Shown here: positions 54,089-64,000 of the stretch, one piece after another
Numbering within the stretch: the first letter of the stretch is position 1
Layout: every line of letters begins with the position of its first letter
NCBI RefSeq assembly: GCF_029867415.1
Contig: NC_081185.1
Location: 123,942,920-124,006,919, forward strand
Direction: 5' to 3'
Length of the DNA: 64,000 nucleotides
Origin: Vicia villosa
Taxonomy: Eukaryota > Streptophyta > Magnoliopsida > Fabales > Fabaceae
Made by a program: the position numbers and the translations under genes
Notes under the pieces: model-generated
Databases searched by the model: none
What the model was told of the DNA's origin: nothing
Seen by the model: the letters and a program-made list of their open reading frames with translations, nothing else

Positions 54089-56087
54089 ACATGCAATCAC
54101 TGCCATAGAGCGATACTCATCTGCAGAAGAATGAGAGACGATTGGTTGTTTCTTAGTTTTCCAAAATATCAGAGAAAGACTAAATAACACCACCCATCCA
54201 GTCAAATAATGTCTCGTAAGGGGACAACTATTCCTGTTCGAGTCACACCATCCCTCCGGGTTAAATTCACTATCTGGCCGAAGAAGAATACCTTGACCCA
54301 AATGTTTCTTCAAATATCTATCAATCCTTAAGGTTTCCTCCTATTTCTCTTCATAAGGTTGTTGCATAAACTGAGACAAAATGTCTACAAAATAAGCAAG
54401 ATATGGTCTAGCCACTGAAAAATAAATAAACTGCTTGGTTAGTCTTTGATATATTTCTGGAGCTTCTAGTGCCGTATCAGAAACAAATGCTATCTTATGG
54501 CGTTGTTCATTGGGAAATTTGCTGACTTGGCGCCTAATAAATTTGCTTCCTCAATAATTTTCAATGCATATTTTCAATGACATAGATAAATTCCCTCAGG
54601 ATTACGAAGTCCCAAAAAATATTTTAAGACTTTTCAATCATTCACATAAAAACATGTACCTAAGTAAGATTTAAAATATTTTAGAGTTGTAATGTCATTC
54701 GTTCACTACAATAATTAAGCAATCCACATAAACTAGCACGTTGATCTGTATTTCTTTCCCGTGGAAAGTAAGGAGTGAGTAATCTGAATAGGATCAAACA
54801 CATTTATATTACTTTAATATTGTGACCAACTTAACAAACCAACAACGAGGAGCTTGTTTTAAACCGTACAACGATCTTTTCAACCTGCAAACCAGATTTA
54901 GGTCGGTGTTTTTATTACTTGGAGGAACTTTCATATACTCTTCCTCTTCCAAGTAACCATGGAGAAAGGTGTTGTGCATATCCATTTGATGTACTTCCCA
55001 ATTTTTAATTGCTGCCACTGCCAAGAAGGTACAAATAATGACCATTTTTGCCTCCATGGCAAATGTCTCATCTTAGTCTATTATCATTATCTGATGGTGT
55101 CCAAATACAAAAAGTATTGCTTTCAATCATTCTATGTTCTCATCTGAGTTATGTTTTATTTTTTTTATACTCATTTAATTCCGAGTGCTTTATTCTCGGG
55201 CGACATTTTCTCCAAAATCCATGTCTCATTGTCTTTCAAGGCACGTATCTCGTTGCACATTTCATCAAAGAAACAAAAATTCTTTACTGCCTCTTTAAAA
55301 TTCTTAAGTTCTTTCTCTATTATCACAAATGCAACAAAATTTCGATGTCTAACAAAAAATTGTTTACAAGATACAAATGTAAGTAATAAGGTAAGGGGTA
55401 CATGAAACATGTTGTTGCACATATGAACTTTTTGAGGACTTTACTTTTTGAATTGCACACTTTATTTATTTTCTTATTAAATTGTCTATCAACAAATGCC
55501 ACAAAATTCAGAAATATAGTATCAATCTTAGTTATATTGCATAACAAATAAACTTAAACGACACACGGATAATTATTAACAATTGTCAAGTAATATTGCA
55601 CCTCATACGGCGAACGAGTTCAATAAAATTCCCATAAGTCATAATGAACTAATTCGAACAAACTCCATGCATTATTCTCACTTAATGAAAAACCATCCCT
55701 ATGCTTTTTGGCACGAGAACAAACATCACATAGTCTATTATTCTTGCTTCTGCTAAACTGATTTACATTAGGAATGAACTTTAATATTTTTCTGATGAAT
55801 GACCCAAACGTTTATGCCAAAATTCATTGTCGAATCCCTTTCCACCATCCAAAATCACACATACCTCATTTATAGCAGTCACATCTTTCCCATTCGACAA
55901 GCCCACCGGTGTGTTTGTAATTTTTTTTACATTAATCATACACGAAAAATTTCCTGCCACATGGCGTGAGACTCCCGTGTCAATAATCCAAGAAATGCCA
56001 TTCTTTGTCTATAGGAAATCACTGATTCTGAAAATATTCAAAACATCAAGAATTTGTTGTCAATGTCTGGTGTACTTGTCGTTTCAC

Positions 56088-56700
56088 TTCAGTGGGGTGG
56101 TGCACATTACTGTCCACCATTACCACCGCTTCTACCGCTATTTGTTGTGGCTTTGTTGGCGTGCACAAGTTCGCTGGAGGTGCCCCTGCCATGCCCTATA
56201 GAATGACCCAATCTACATCCACCACGAGGACGGTCCTCCCACCACAAGGGAATCCATGAAGCTGAAAACACGAGTGTTCATCGTGTCCTTCTCTACCGTT
56301 GATCCATATCCAACAATCTTGCACATTCCATACCAAATAAACCAAAGATTGTTGTAAATGTCATCCTTATGTAAGTGCTGGAGTAATGCCTGATGAACAT
56401 ATCACTTCACTTCAGTGGGGTGGTGCACAGTACTGTCCACCATTACCACCGCTTCTACTGCTACTTGTTATGGCTTTGTTGGCGTGCACAAGTTCGCTGG
56501 AGGTGCCCCTGCCACGCTCTATAGAATGACCCAATCTACATCCACCACGAGGATGGTCCTCCCACCAATGGGGAATCCATGAAGCTGAAAACACGAGTGT
56601 TCATCGTGTCCTTCTCTACCGTTGATCCATATCCAACAATCTTGCACATTCCATACCAAATAAACCAAAGATTATTGTAAATGTCATCCTTATATAAGTG
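56088..56700. repeat. Tandem duplication of about 318 bp in copia gag
   Basis: CACTTCAGTGGGGTGGTGCACA and about 290 bp after it occur at 56088 and again at 56406 with few changes (ATTACTGTCC / AGTACTGTCC; CCACAAGGGG / CCAATGGGG). It duplicates the Gly/Arg-rich gag end. Confidence 0.9.
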
Positions 56701-56949
56701 TGACTCTGAGTCATGTCCAAATATTATTCTCATTCATATTTGTATAATTTCACTTCTCTCAATCATTAACTTAAGCTTTGGAGTCCTAATTTTGGAGGTA
56801 CCCGTCTTTGATCACCAGAGACCTCAATCACCATGCAAATTTTTTCACAATGGTCATTTTCTATATATATTATATATATTTTGTGTTCTAATACAAAATA
56901 ATTGAAATCAACCATCTTATCGGCCATATTAGATATTCATCTTGGATGT

Positions 56950-57385
56950 TAGAGGTGTGCAAAATATCTGGTTTTGATGTCCAAATCCATAACCAAACCT
57001 AAACCACTTTTAAATATCCGGATATAATTGAATGGTTATTAACCGGTTTAGTTATTAATAGTTTGGTTATCCATTCATATAATCTGGATATAATTAAATG
57101 ATCATTAACCGGTTAAATTATTTTGGATTCGGTTATTATCCAAATCCAAATATTTTAATTCTCAAAATATTAATTTTTTTTGAAAAAAAATATTTTCGGA
57201 AAAAATAATTTTCAAAACTGGATTTTTAAAAAAAACCGGTTATATAATCATAACCAAATTTATTACCGGTTTTATAACCAGTTTTGATTAAAATATGATT
57301 ATGATTATAAAAATCCAAACCATTTAAATGATTTTAAAATGATTATGATTTTGTTTTTGAAAATAACCAACCATGCACACCCCTA
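56950..57385. mobile_element. hAT-like MITE with a perfect 8-bp target duplication
   Basis: 436 bp, ends TAGAGGTGTGCA / TAGGGGTGTGCA, flanked by TTGGATGT at 56942-56949 and 57386-57393. The interior repeats ACCGGTTA/TAACCGGTT in both directions. No coding capacity. Confidence 0.85.
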
Positions 57386-57393
57386 TTGGATGT

Positions 57394-58081
57394 TCATCAA
57401 AAAGTCTATGACAAGTTGACAACATTTTATCACCCACACACCATCCATCAATTGTGTCCAGGTTGTCATTAATTTTTTTATTTATTTTTAAATTGACAAC
57501 TTTGCAAATAATAATAAAAGACAAAAAAAAAAAAAAAATAGACATTACTATTGCAATACTCTCATTTTAAAGTAGTGTATTATCATAAATTTTAAATATA
57601 TATTTTTTATTACCTTTTTAAACAAAAATCATTAAATTTTTTTATCTGGGGACATAAACCTAGCTAAAGAGGATCACAAAATACTTCTTTTGTTTGTTTG
57701 TAGACCCACAACTTTTTAAACGTCCTAGTCTTTATAATTTATTGTATTTTGTTTCCATCATAGTTATTTTATTAAATTAACTATATTTGTAATTTATATA
57801 AAACTTTAACATTTTATTTAAACTTTTTATTTTATTTAAACTTTGTAAAAAGTTTCTTCATACTTTTTTTTATTAAAAAGATAAAGTTTCTTCACACTTA
57901 ATCTTTACATAATCACATTATTTTGCAAAGAGACTTGCTAAAACAAAATAAGCTTAATTATTATTTCCTCCATTTTATATTATAAAAAAAATTATTTTTT
58001 AATTTTATTAAATAATTAATATATTTAGTCTACATTGATCCGATATAATAAACTTAAAATTAAATAAAATTTGTTTATAAT
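57394..58081. other. AT-rich spacer
   Basis: No gene or classifiable repeat seen; several poly-A and poly-T runs. Confidence 0.5.
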
Positions 58082-58532
58082 GGCTCTGTTTGGTAAGACG
58101 TATTTTTGAGCTTATAACTTATGTCTTATGTCTTATAAGCTCATATGATAATTTAGACCCGTTTAGTAACGGTCTTTTCATCACGAGCTTATAACTTATT
58201 TTACTAACTTATAGCTTATTTTCTAGACGCTATTTCAAATAGCGTTTTAGCTTATGTCTTATAGCTTATTATTTTTTCTTTCTTTTTTATTTTTATTATT
58301 TTAATTAAAATTCATTTTTAACCTTTATAATTTAATTTAAAATAAAATAGTTATATATTAAATGTAATGTTATTTTATATTTATAAGTTAATTGAACCGC
58401 TAATTATACCAAACACTTCAAAGCTATCCGTCTCAATCATCCACTATAAATCATAAGTCATTACCCATCAATCATAACCTATAAGTTATCAGCTAACTTA
58501 TCAGTCAACCGCAGTTTTTACCAAACAGACCC
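58082..58532. mobile_element. Tourist-like MITE with GGCTCTGTTTGG ends
   Basis: 451 bp, ends GGCTCTGTTTGGTAA / GGGTCTGTTTGGTAA with flanking AAT (58079-58081, 58533-58535). Interior rich in AGCTTATAACTTAT/ATAAGCT pieces that could fold. Confidence 0.65.
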
Positions 58533-58535
58533 AAT

Positions 58536-58829
58536 ATACACTAACATGCTTTAGGAATTAAATGGAAGAGAGTTTGTAGTTTAGGTAATAAATTTAAAGA
58601 TTATTTAACAAATATATTGATTAATTAAACTCCAATTACAAAATAAAACACTTGGAATAAATCCAAATTCTTTCATCTCCCCTGAAACTTACCGTTATGA
58701 TCAACAACAATCGCTTCGCCATAATCGCGAAGAAACCAAAGTTACATTCCAAAACGCACGCGTTTTAACCCTTTCTCTGCTTGAAGTGTTTGATTCTGTG
58801 AATACTGTTACTGTAACTACCAAAAGAAA
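58536..58829 (+). promoter_or_regulatory. Presumed promoter and leader of the DUF3754 gene
   Basis: Not repetitive; the leader before the ATG is CT- and AAG-rich. The Tourist-like MITE ends about 300 bp before the start codon. No diagnostic promoter motif seen. Confidence 0.35.
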
Positions 58830-61800
58830 ATGGCTCAAGAATCGCAACAATTGGATCCGAACAAGAATGAAGTTATTCGTTTAGAGCGTGAATCTGTTAT
58901 TCCAATTCTCAAACCCAGGCTCATCATGACATTGGCAAATCTTATCGGTATATTGCTTTCGAATTTCTCTCTGTGTTGTTGTGTTGAATTTTATAGATTC
59001 ATGTTTAGGGTATAATGTTTTGCAATTTGTGGTTACTATCATACTATGGTTAGATTGTGATATCTGTAGCACCGACACCTCTGAAAAATATGTGGCCGTG
59101 TCGGTTAGTGTGAAACTGACACTGACACTTGTGATTACTTTCAATTTTTTCCGTGTCGTGTTTCTGGTGTCCGTGCTTCATAATAACTATGATATGCAGA
59201 ACATAGTTCCGACCGAGCTGAGTTTTTGAAGCTCTCCAAGAGGGTAGAGTATACAATTCGAGCTTGGTACCTTCTACAATTCGAGGATTTGATGGTATTA
59301 TTCTGTGCTTATTAATCTTTTACATTGGGGTTGTTGAGAAACTGATTCCTTTATGCTTTCAGCAACTCTACTCCCTCCTTGATCCTGTGCATGGGGCACA
59401 GAAGTTGGAGCAACAGAAGCTAACTACTGAGGAAATTGATGTGCTTGAACAGAATTTCTTGACTTACCTATTTCAGGTATTGTCTCTAGTTGATGCATTG
59501 TGAATTGGTAATTTAATGTAATATAGGTTTGAAAATTTGTTACAAATTATGGTGTTGGTATAATGGAGTAATCGGTTCTAAACTCATGAAAAGGGATGGA
59601 AAGTTTAGAGAGGACGAGAGAGTCTTTGCTAAAGATGGTTTTGAATATTTATCAGTAATAGCTTAGTTCATAATTACATTGTAATATAAAGAGCAGTAAC
59701 GTCTAACGGCTTATGTAAGTTTGTTTACTAACAATGGTAACAGAAACTAAACAGAAGCATAAGCTTCTAGACACTACACGTGTACTATACACCCTGCCAT
59801 TTGGGTGGTGTGTGTGTATGGACATGTAACTCTGCGATGGATAGTACAGGTAGTGAAAACTGAAAAGTGAGATTAGTGAACGAAATTCACCACCTCCATC
59901 AGTTTTAATTGAAACTGGAAAGAACTGAGTAGAAAGAGAAATTAAGGAAGAATAGAGAGGATTCTATATTATGATTCTGTAATTGAAAACTTTGTTAGTG
60001 ATGATTACAAGGGAATGAGTATTTATAGGGAGAATGCATAGAGCCTTTTTCACCGTGAAAATGTGAAGGCGGTAGTTGTAGATTCTCATACTCAACATGA
60101 ATTGTTGTTGTGAATTCATTATTCTCCTTACACACGCTTGGACTCAGTTAGTTACACTGTACAGTCAGCAGCATTATAGCCGATCATCATTATCCTAGTA
60201 TATTGCTTTTCTTAGCAATATATATGGATTTGCATGTAACACAGGGTTATGTGAGAGGGAAACAGAGCTTAGATTGTCACAATACAGAAGAAGCAAATTA
60301 CGGAGAGTTTATATAAAAAGACTAGCCCAATCAATAAGTTCAACATAAAATAATTGAGGTGGGTTGAAATAATGTATAATTACATATATCTTGCAGGTAA
60401 TGGAAAAGAGCAACTTTAAGATAGTGACCGCGGATGAGATTGAGGTTGCACATTCTGGCCAATATCTTCTAAATCTTCCCATTTCTGTTGATGAATCTAA
60501 GGTCTGTGCATAATATATATGTCCCTTTAGTGCCATTTTTGCTTGGAATGCTTGATTTTGTTTCTTGCAATTGCCAATTTCTGTTTTATTTGGCTAATGA
60601 AGCTTGACAAGACACTTCTGAAGAAATATTTTGAAAAGCATCATCATGATAACCTTCCAGATTTCTCTGATAAGGTATTGCTTTGATTCCACCAGTCTTT
60701 TGATGTAGTTACATAACATGCACTGAAGTTTAGTATTGGACCAGGAAATATGTAATTCCTTGAATAGATGAAATTGTTTTGTTTCTCAAACTTAAGTCTT
60801 TATTGTGAAATGGGAAGCTAATACATCCTATTGGTTTAGTATGTTATCTTTCGGCGTGGCATTGGAATTGATCGGACAACCGATTACTTTGTCATGGAGA
60901 AAGTGGACATGCTCATTGGACGATTTTGGGCTTATTTGTTAAGAGTTACTAGGTAAGCAAACTCCTAGACCGGAAAGTTAATGTTATAGTCGATGCTAAA
61001 TAATAATCCATTATGAGAAGTCAATATATTGATCATTATATCAGTTTGTCTAAGTAAATCCTTTAAAAGGTCAATGTAAAATAATTTCATGTTTGCATTA
61101 ATCAAAATCAGTATCATCTATTTCATCTTTGCAGTGAAAGAGCATATCATGAAATCTATACTTCTGAATGTACCACAGTATAAACATTAAACAGCATGTT
61201 TCTTGAGCCTTTTCCTTTCATATTTCCAGAAACCTTTTTAAGGCCGTGGTTCTTACAGGTTGGAAAAGATTTTTTCAAGAAAGTCAAAGCCTAATAAGAA
61301 GGATTCAAAAGGCAATGAAATGATCCGTGAAGGAACTGGGGATGACTTTTATGTGGAACGGATACGTCTTGAAAACATGCAACTAAGGTGCGTCGGTGTG
61401 TGAAAGTCTCATTTTAAATTAGGCAAAAATCAAAATGCATCCTCCAATCCAAGTTTTACGTTTTTAAACAGATCCGTCCTTTACGTATTTTTGTTTCAAA
61501 TTAGTTCTTTAAGTAATACAACTTTTGCACCATTACCATTTTCTATCCAACTCTGCTAAAATCAGCTTATGTGGCAATTTCATTTTTTTAATTAAATTTT
61601 AATAAAGAAAATCAAATATGAAAAGAAAAATTGAACAAGTTCATCATTTGCATTTATCATCTTCATCAATTAAAACCCAGATTTATTCACATCACAATCA
61701 AACTTATTCATGAGATTGCTTGCTGCAATTTTCAGCTCCCGTAATTTACTTGGCAAGACCTTGATCCAAGAACCGACATTTGATAGGATAATTGTTGTCT

Positions 61801-63356
61801 ACAGGTAGATCTTCCTTTTTCATCTCAAACTTCAATTGAAAAATTTGAAATCTAATAAAGAAATTGTTTTTCAGGAGTGCCAGTTCCAAATCTAAAACAG
61901 AACGAGGAATATTTGTGAAGCATTTTAAAAACATTCCAATGGCTGATATGGAAATAGTTCTTGTGAGTTATGTCATTTGTTTAACATTTAAATAAGTTCC
62001 AATTCTTATTATCACTTAATAACTTTTCCATCGATAAACACAGTCGTTGACTTTAGTTACCAAATTCATACTTAACAGCCAGAAAAGAAAAATCCCGGAT
62101 TAACTCCAATGGATTGGGTCAAGTTTCTAGTATCAGCAGTTGTTGGGCTGGTCAGTTTTCAACCTAAATTGAACATTTCTATTTGTTTTCTTCATCCTGA
62201 ACTAACAATTCTAATGTTCTTCGCAGGTTGCTGTATTTAGTTCACTCGAAATGCCTTCAGCTGATTGGTGGGTCATATTTGCTGTTCTTTCCACAGTAAT
62301 TGGTTATATTGTCAAGACCTATTTTACGTAAGTATGTTAGTTGTTCCTGTTTGTTGAAAAGTATGTAATGATTATTGTGAAAACTAACTATTATAACTTT
62401 GAAACTAGATCTATTTTTAATAGGTATTATTCTAAATATATATATTTCTAGCCATTGATTTATTTCAATAAAGCTTTCGAGGTATATTTAACTGTTGTGA
62501 CCACTGTTTTTTGTTCTCTCTATAGATTCCAACAAAACTTGGCTCAATACCAAAATTTGATTACACAGTCAATGTATGACAAACAATTAGACAGCGGAAA
62601 GGGTACACTTCTTCATTTGTGTGATGATGTCATCCAACAAGAAGTAAGTATTAGCTTCATGCAGTTGTCCCTTTGTTATCAAAATAAATGAATATTTATT
62701 TTGATATATATATATTTTTATCACGCTCTTAGATTAATAAGACAGTGCTGGCTATTATAATGCTCTTAGAGTTTAGTTTTTTTTCTGTGTAACAATGCAC
62801 CTGCCAAAATCTAATCTAACGGCTATTAATCTGAAATTCTTCCAGGTCAAAGAAGTGATACTTTCATTCTTTATTCTAATGGAACAGGGTAAAGCTACAA
62901 GACAGGTTTGTACATGAGCACAAGATTCTAACATTCTTGTTTTTTCCCCTCTCTTTCCCGCACCTTTTTTAATTCTATTTTTTAACTTAGGATAACGATT
63001 TGCATAAGTATTTATGTTAGCTATATGGTATTGTGAACCAGGATCTTGATCATTGGTGTGAGGAATTAATCAAAGAAGAGTTTGGGGAGGAATGTGATTT
63101 TGATGTGGATGATGCAGTTGGTAAATTAGAGAAATTGGGTATCGTCAGTCGGGTAAGATTCCCCAAAATTCTTCCGTTCTTACCAAATAAACACAATAAT
63201 ATTTTGATTTATTGTTGACTGGTGATTCATGTTGGAATTCAGGATTCTATTGGTAGATATCAATGTGTTGGACTCAAAAGGGCTAATGAGATCATTGGCA
63301 CCACCACTGAAGAACTTGTGCTCAAGGCAAAACAGGGAAACCTTACTACTGGATGA
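58830..63356 (+). CDS. TMEM143-like DUF3754 membrane protein
   Basis: Fifteen exons: 58830-58947, 59200-59294, 59363-59476, 60397-60501, 60603-60674, 60840-60952, 61259-61387, 61736-61804, 61875-61962, 62079-62150, 62227-62327, 62526-62643, 62846-62905, 63042-63152, 63243-63356; 492 codons. All introns are GT-AG and phases fit throughout. The N-terminal two thirds is soluble ([27 protein letters not shown]-type acidic loop; [33 protein letters not shown]), then two close membrane segments ([20 protein letters not shown] and [21 protein letters not shown]), then a C-terminal helix-rich tail. This is the layout of the DUF3754/TMEM143 family; the molecular function is unknown and mitochondrial or other organelle membranes are only suggested. 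The Arabidopsis relative is At5g13940 (from memory). Intron 3 (920 bp) contains retroelement-like debris. Confidence 0.85.
59750..60240. mobile_element. Possible solo LTR fragment in intron 3 of the DUF3754 gene
   Basis: ACTGAAAAGTGAGATTAGTG... AAGAATAGAGAGGATTCTATATTATGATTCTG... AAGGGAATGAGTATTTATAGG is phrased like LTR 3' regions of plant copia elements. Ends and target duplication not found, so weak. Confidence 0.3.
61440..61720. repeat. MITE-like debris in intron 7 of the DUF3754 gene
   Basis: TCCAATCCAAGTTTTACGTTTTTAAACAG...CCGTCCTTTACGTATTTTTG and TATGTGGCAATTTC are of a style common in legume MITE insertions. Ends not defined. Confidence 0.25.
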
Positions 63357-64000
63357 TGGTGTTTTTAACAAATACGCACAGCAGTCTTATGTACATGTTA
63401 GTGTTGGTTAATAATGATAATCCTGAGATTAGTCGTTAAATTTTTTCTTTAAAAAATGCTAGATGATGCATATTTTAGGTGGAAGTTCTTTACATTTCTG
63501 CTTTCTGCTTATCAACTTCTGTATTTGTCTTGTCATTTATGTTCAAGATTCTTCGGATTATTATTTTAGCGTTTTCAAATTCAGATCAGATGTATAGTCA
63601 ACGATCATCAATGGTGAAAACTACAACGTCTTCGATTTTTAGCTAGCATATTTTGCGAGCTCCTGCCAACCTTGAGGGCAACATTTTTAGGATCCCAAGT
63701 ATTCCAGAAGCTTTAACCCATGTCACTAAATGTTGTTTCATATGTATTGTCTCATACGACTCATCAATCTCATCTTGATGATAGTTTGCATATAAATTGT
63801 ATAAAAAGAAAATAGAAAAAGAAAGGGTGAAATATGTGTTACGTCATACAAATGGTATAATAACAGCAATAGAAGCAAATAAACACAAGGACATATAATC
63901 CATGTACGAAACAAAAAATCATACAATGTACCAATCTTAGAAATTTTGGTTGACATCTTTAGTAGCATGGATGATATTGCAATATTTTCATCGTTTCTGA
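63357..64000. other. 3' UTR of the DUF3754 gene and spacer
   Basis: No further gene seen before the window ends. Small open frames on either strand have no recognisable motif. Confidence 0.5.

Larger units (their letters stand above)
53030..56930 (-). mobile_element. Minus-strand copia element (Tos17-like), degenerate and interrupted
   Basis: From right to left: gag C-terminus rich in Gly/Arg (RGRGTSSELVHANKA), protease start (IIDTGVSRHVAGNFSC, near 55975), GAG-pre-integrase (FWHKRLGHSSEKI), integrase zinc finger (LCDVCSRAKKHRDGF), reverse transcriptase (FLAVAAIKNWEVHQMDMHNT; VCRLKRSLYGLKQAPRCWF at 54810-55057), then the RNase H region (EGWCDSNRNSCPLTRHYLTG; SSADEYRSMAV at 54068-54313) and, beyond a MITE, LVFHDRT... 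near 53290. Many stops and frameshifts. No LTR pair is recognised. Confidence 0.75.

Noticed and set aside
54959..55405. Plus-strand small genes around 55 kb
   Set aside because: They are antisense shadows of the minus-strand copia reverse transcriptase and integrase.

Overview
This is nuclear DNA from a flowering plant, most likely a legume of the pea/vetch/clover group. The evidence is AT-rich spacers, spliced genes with GT-AG introns, plant organelle proteins, and dense layers of Ty3/gypsy, Ty1/copia, Mutator-like, hAT-like and Tourist-like elements. Several repeats resemble ones I know from legumes, but I assign the tribe by pattern memory, not by a search.

Layout. 1-12544 is a tandem array of about 15 cassettes of roughly 0.94 kb. 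Each carries pieces of a short two-exon F-box gene; nearly all are broken. Four consecutive cassettes (3747 bp) were duplicated almost without change (about 3850-7596 and 7597-11343). A complete, young Ty3/gypsy chromovirus (12545-21492, 5-bp target duplication TCAGT) interrupts the last F-box exon, which resumes after it. An inverted pair of tRNA-related SINE-like elements follows (21548-22059). 22131-29893 is a nest of three transposons: a Mutator-like remnant with an OTU-protease tail, cut by an old gypsy element of which the 3' LTR remains (22882-28882), itself cut by a 3.2-kb TIR element carrying a pseudogenised plant mobile domain gene (23843-27012).

Genes. UCR1-like (30411-32707, +) encodes the mitochondrial complex III Rieske protein. 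Facing it, CCB1-like (33216-34363, -) encodes a chloroplast factor for cytochrome b6f haem assembly. 34440-43000 is transposon debris, including a minus-strand copia element with a recognisable LTR. From 43100 to 51625 (+) lies an NFRKB/INO80G-like chromatin gene with 9 coding exons, one GC-AG intron and a four-fold 69-residue repeat. 52573-58535 holds MITEs and a broken minus-strand copia element. 58830-63356 (+) is a 15-exon TMEM143/DUF3754 membrane-protein gene.

The four host genes do not form a pathway. UCR1 and CCB1 both concern bc-type cytochrome complexes but in different organelles. The NFRKB-like and DUF3754 genes appear to be neighbours in Arabidopsis too (At5g13950/At5g13940, from memory). 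The most unusual structures are the F-box cassette array, the tandem repeat inside the NFRKB-like protein, the palindrome-rich PMD transposon and the SINE-like inverted pair. I see no rRNA gene, functional tRNA gene or CRISPR array.
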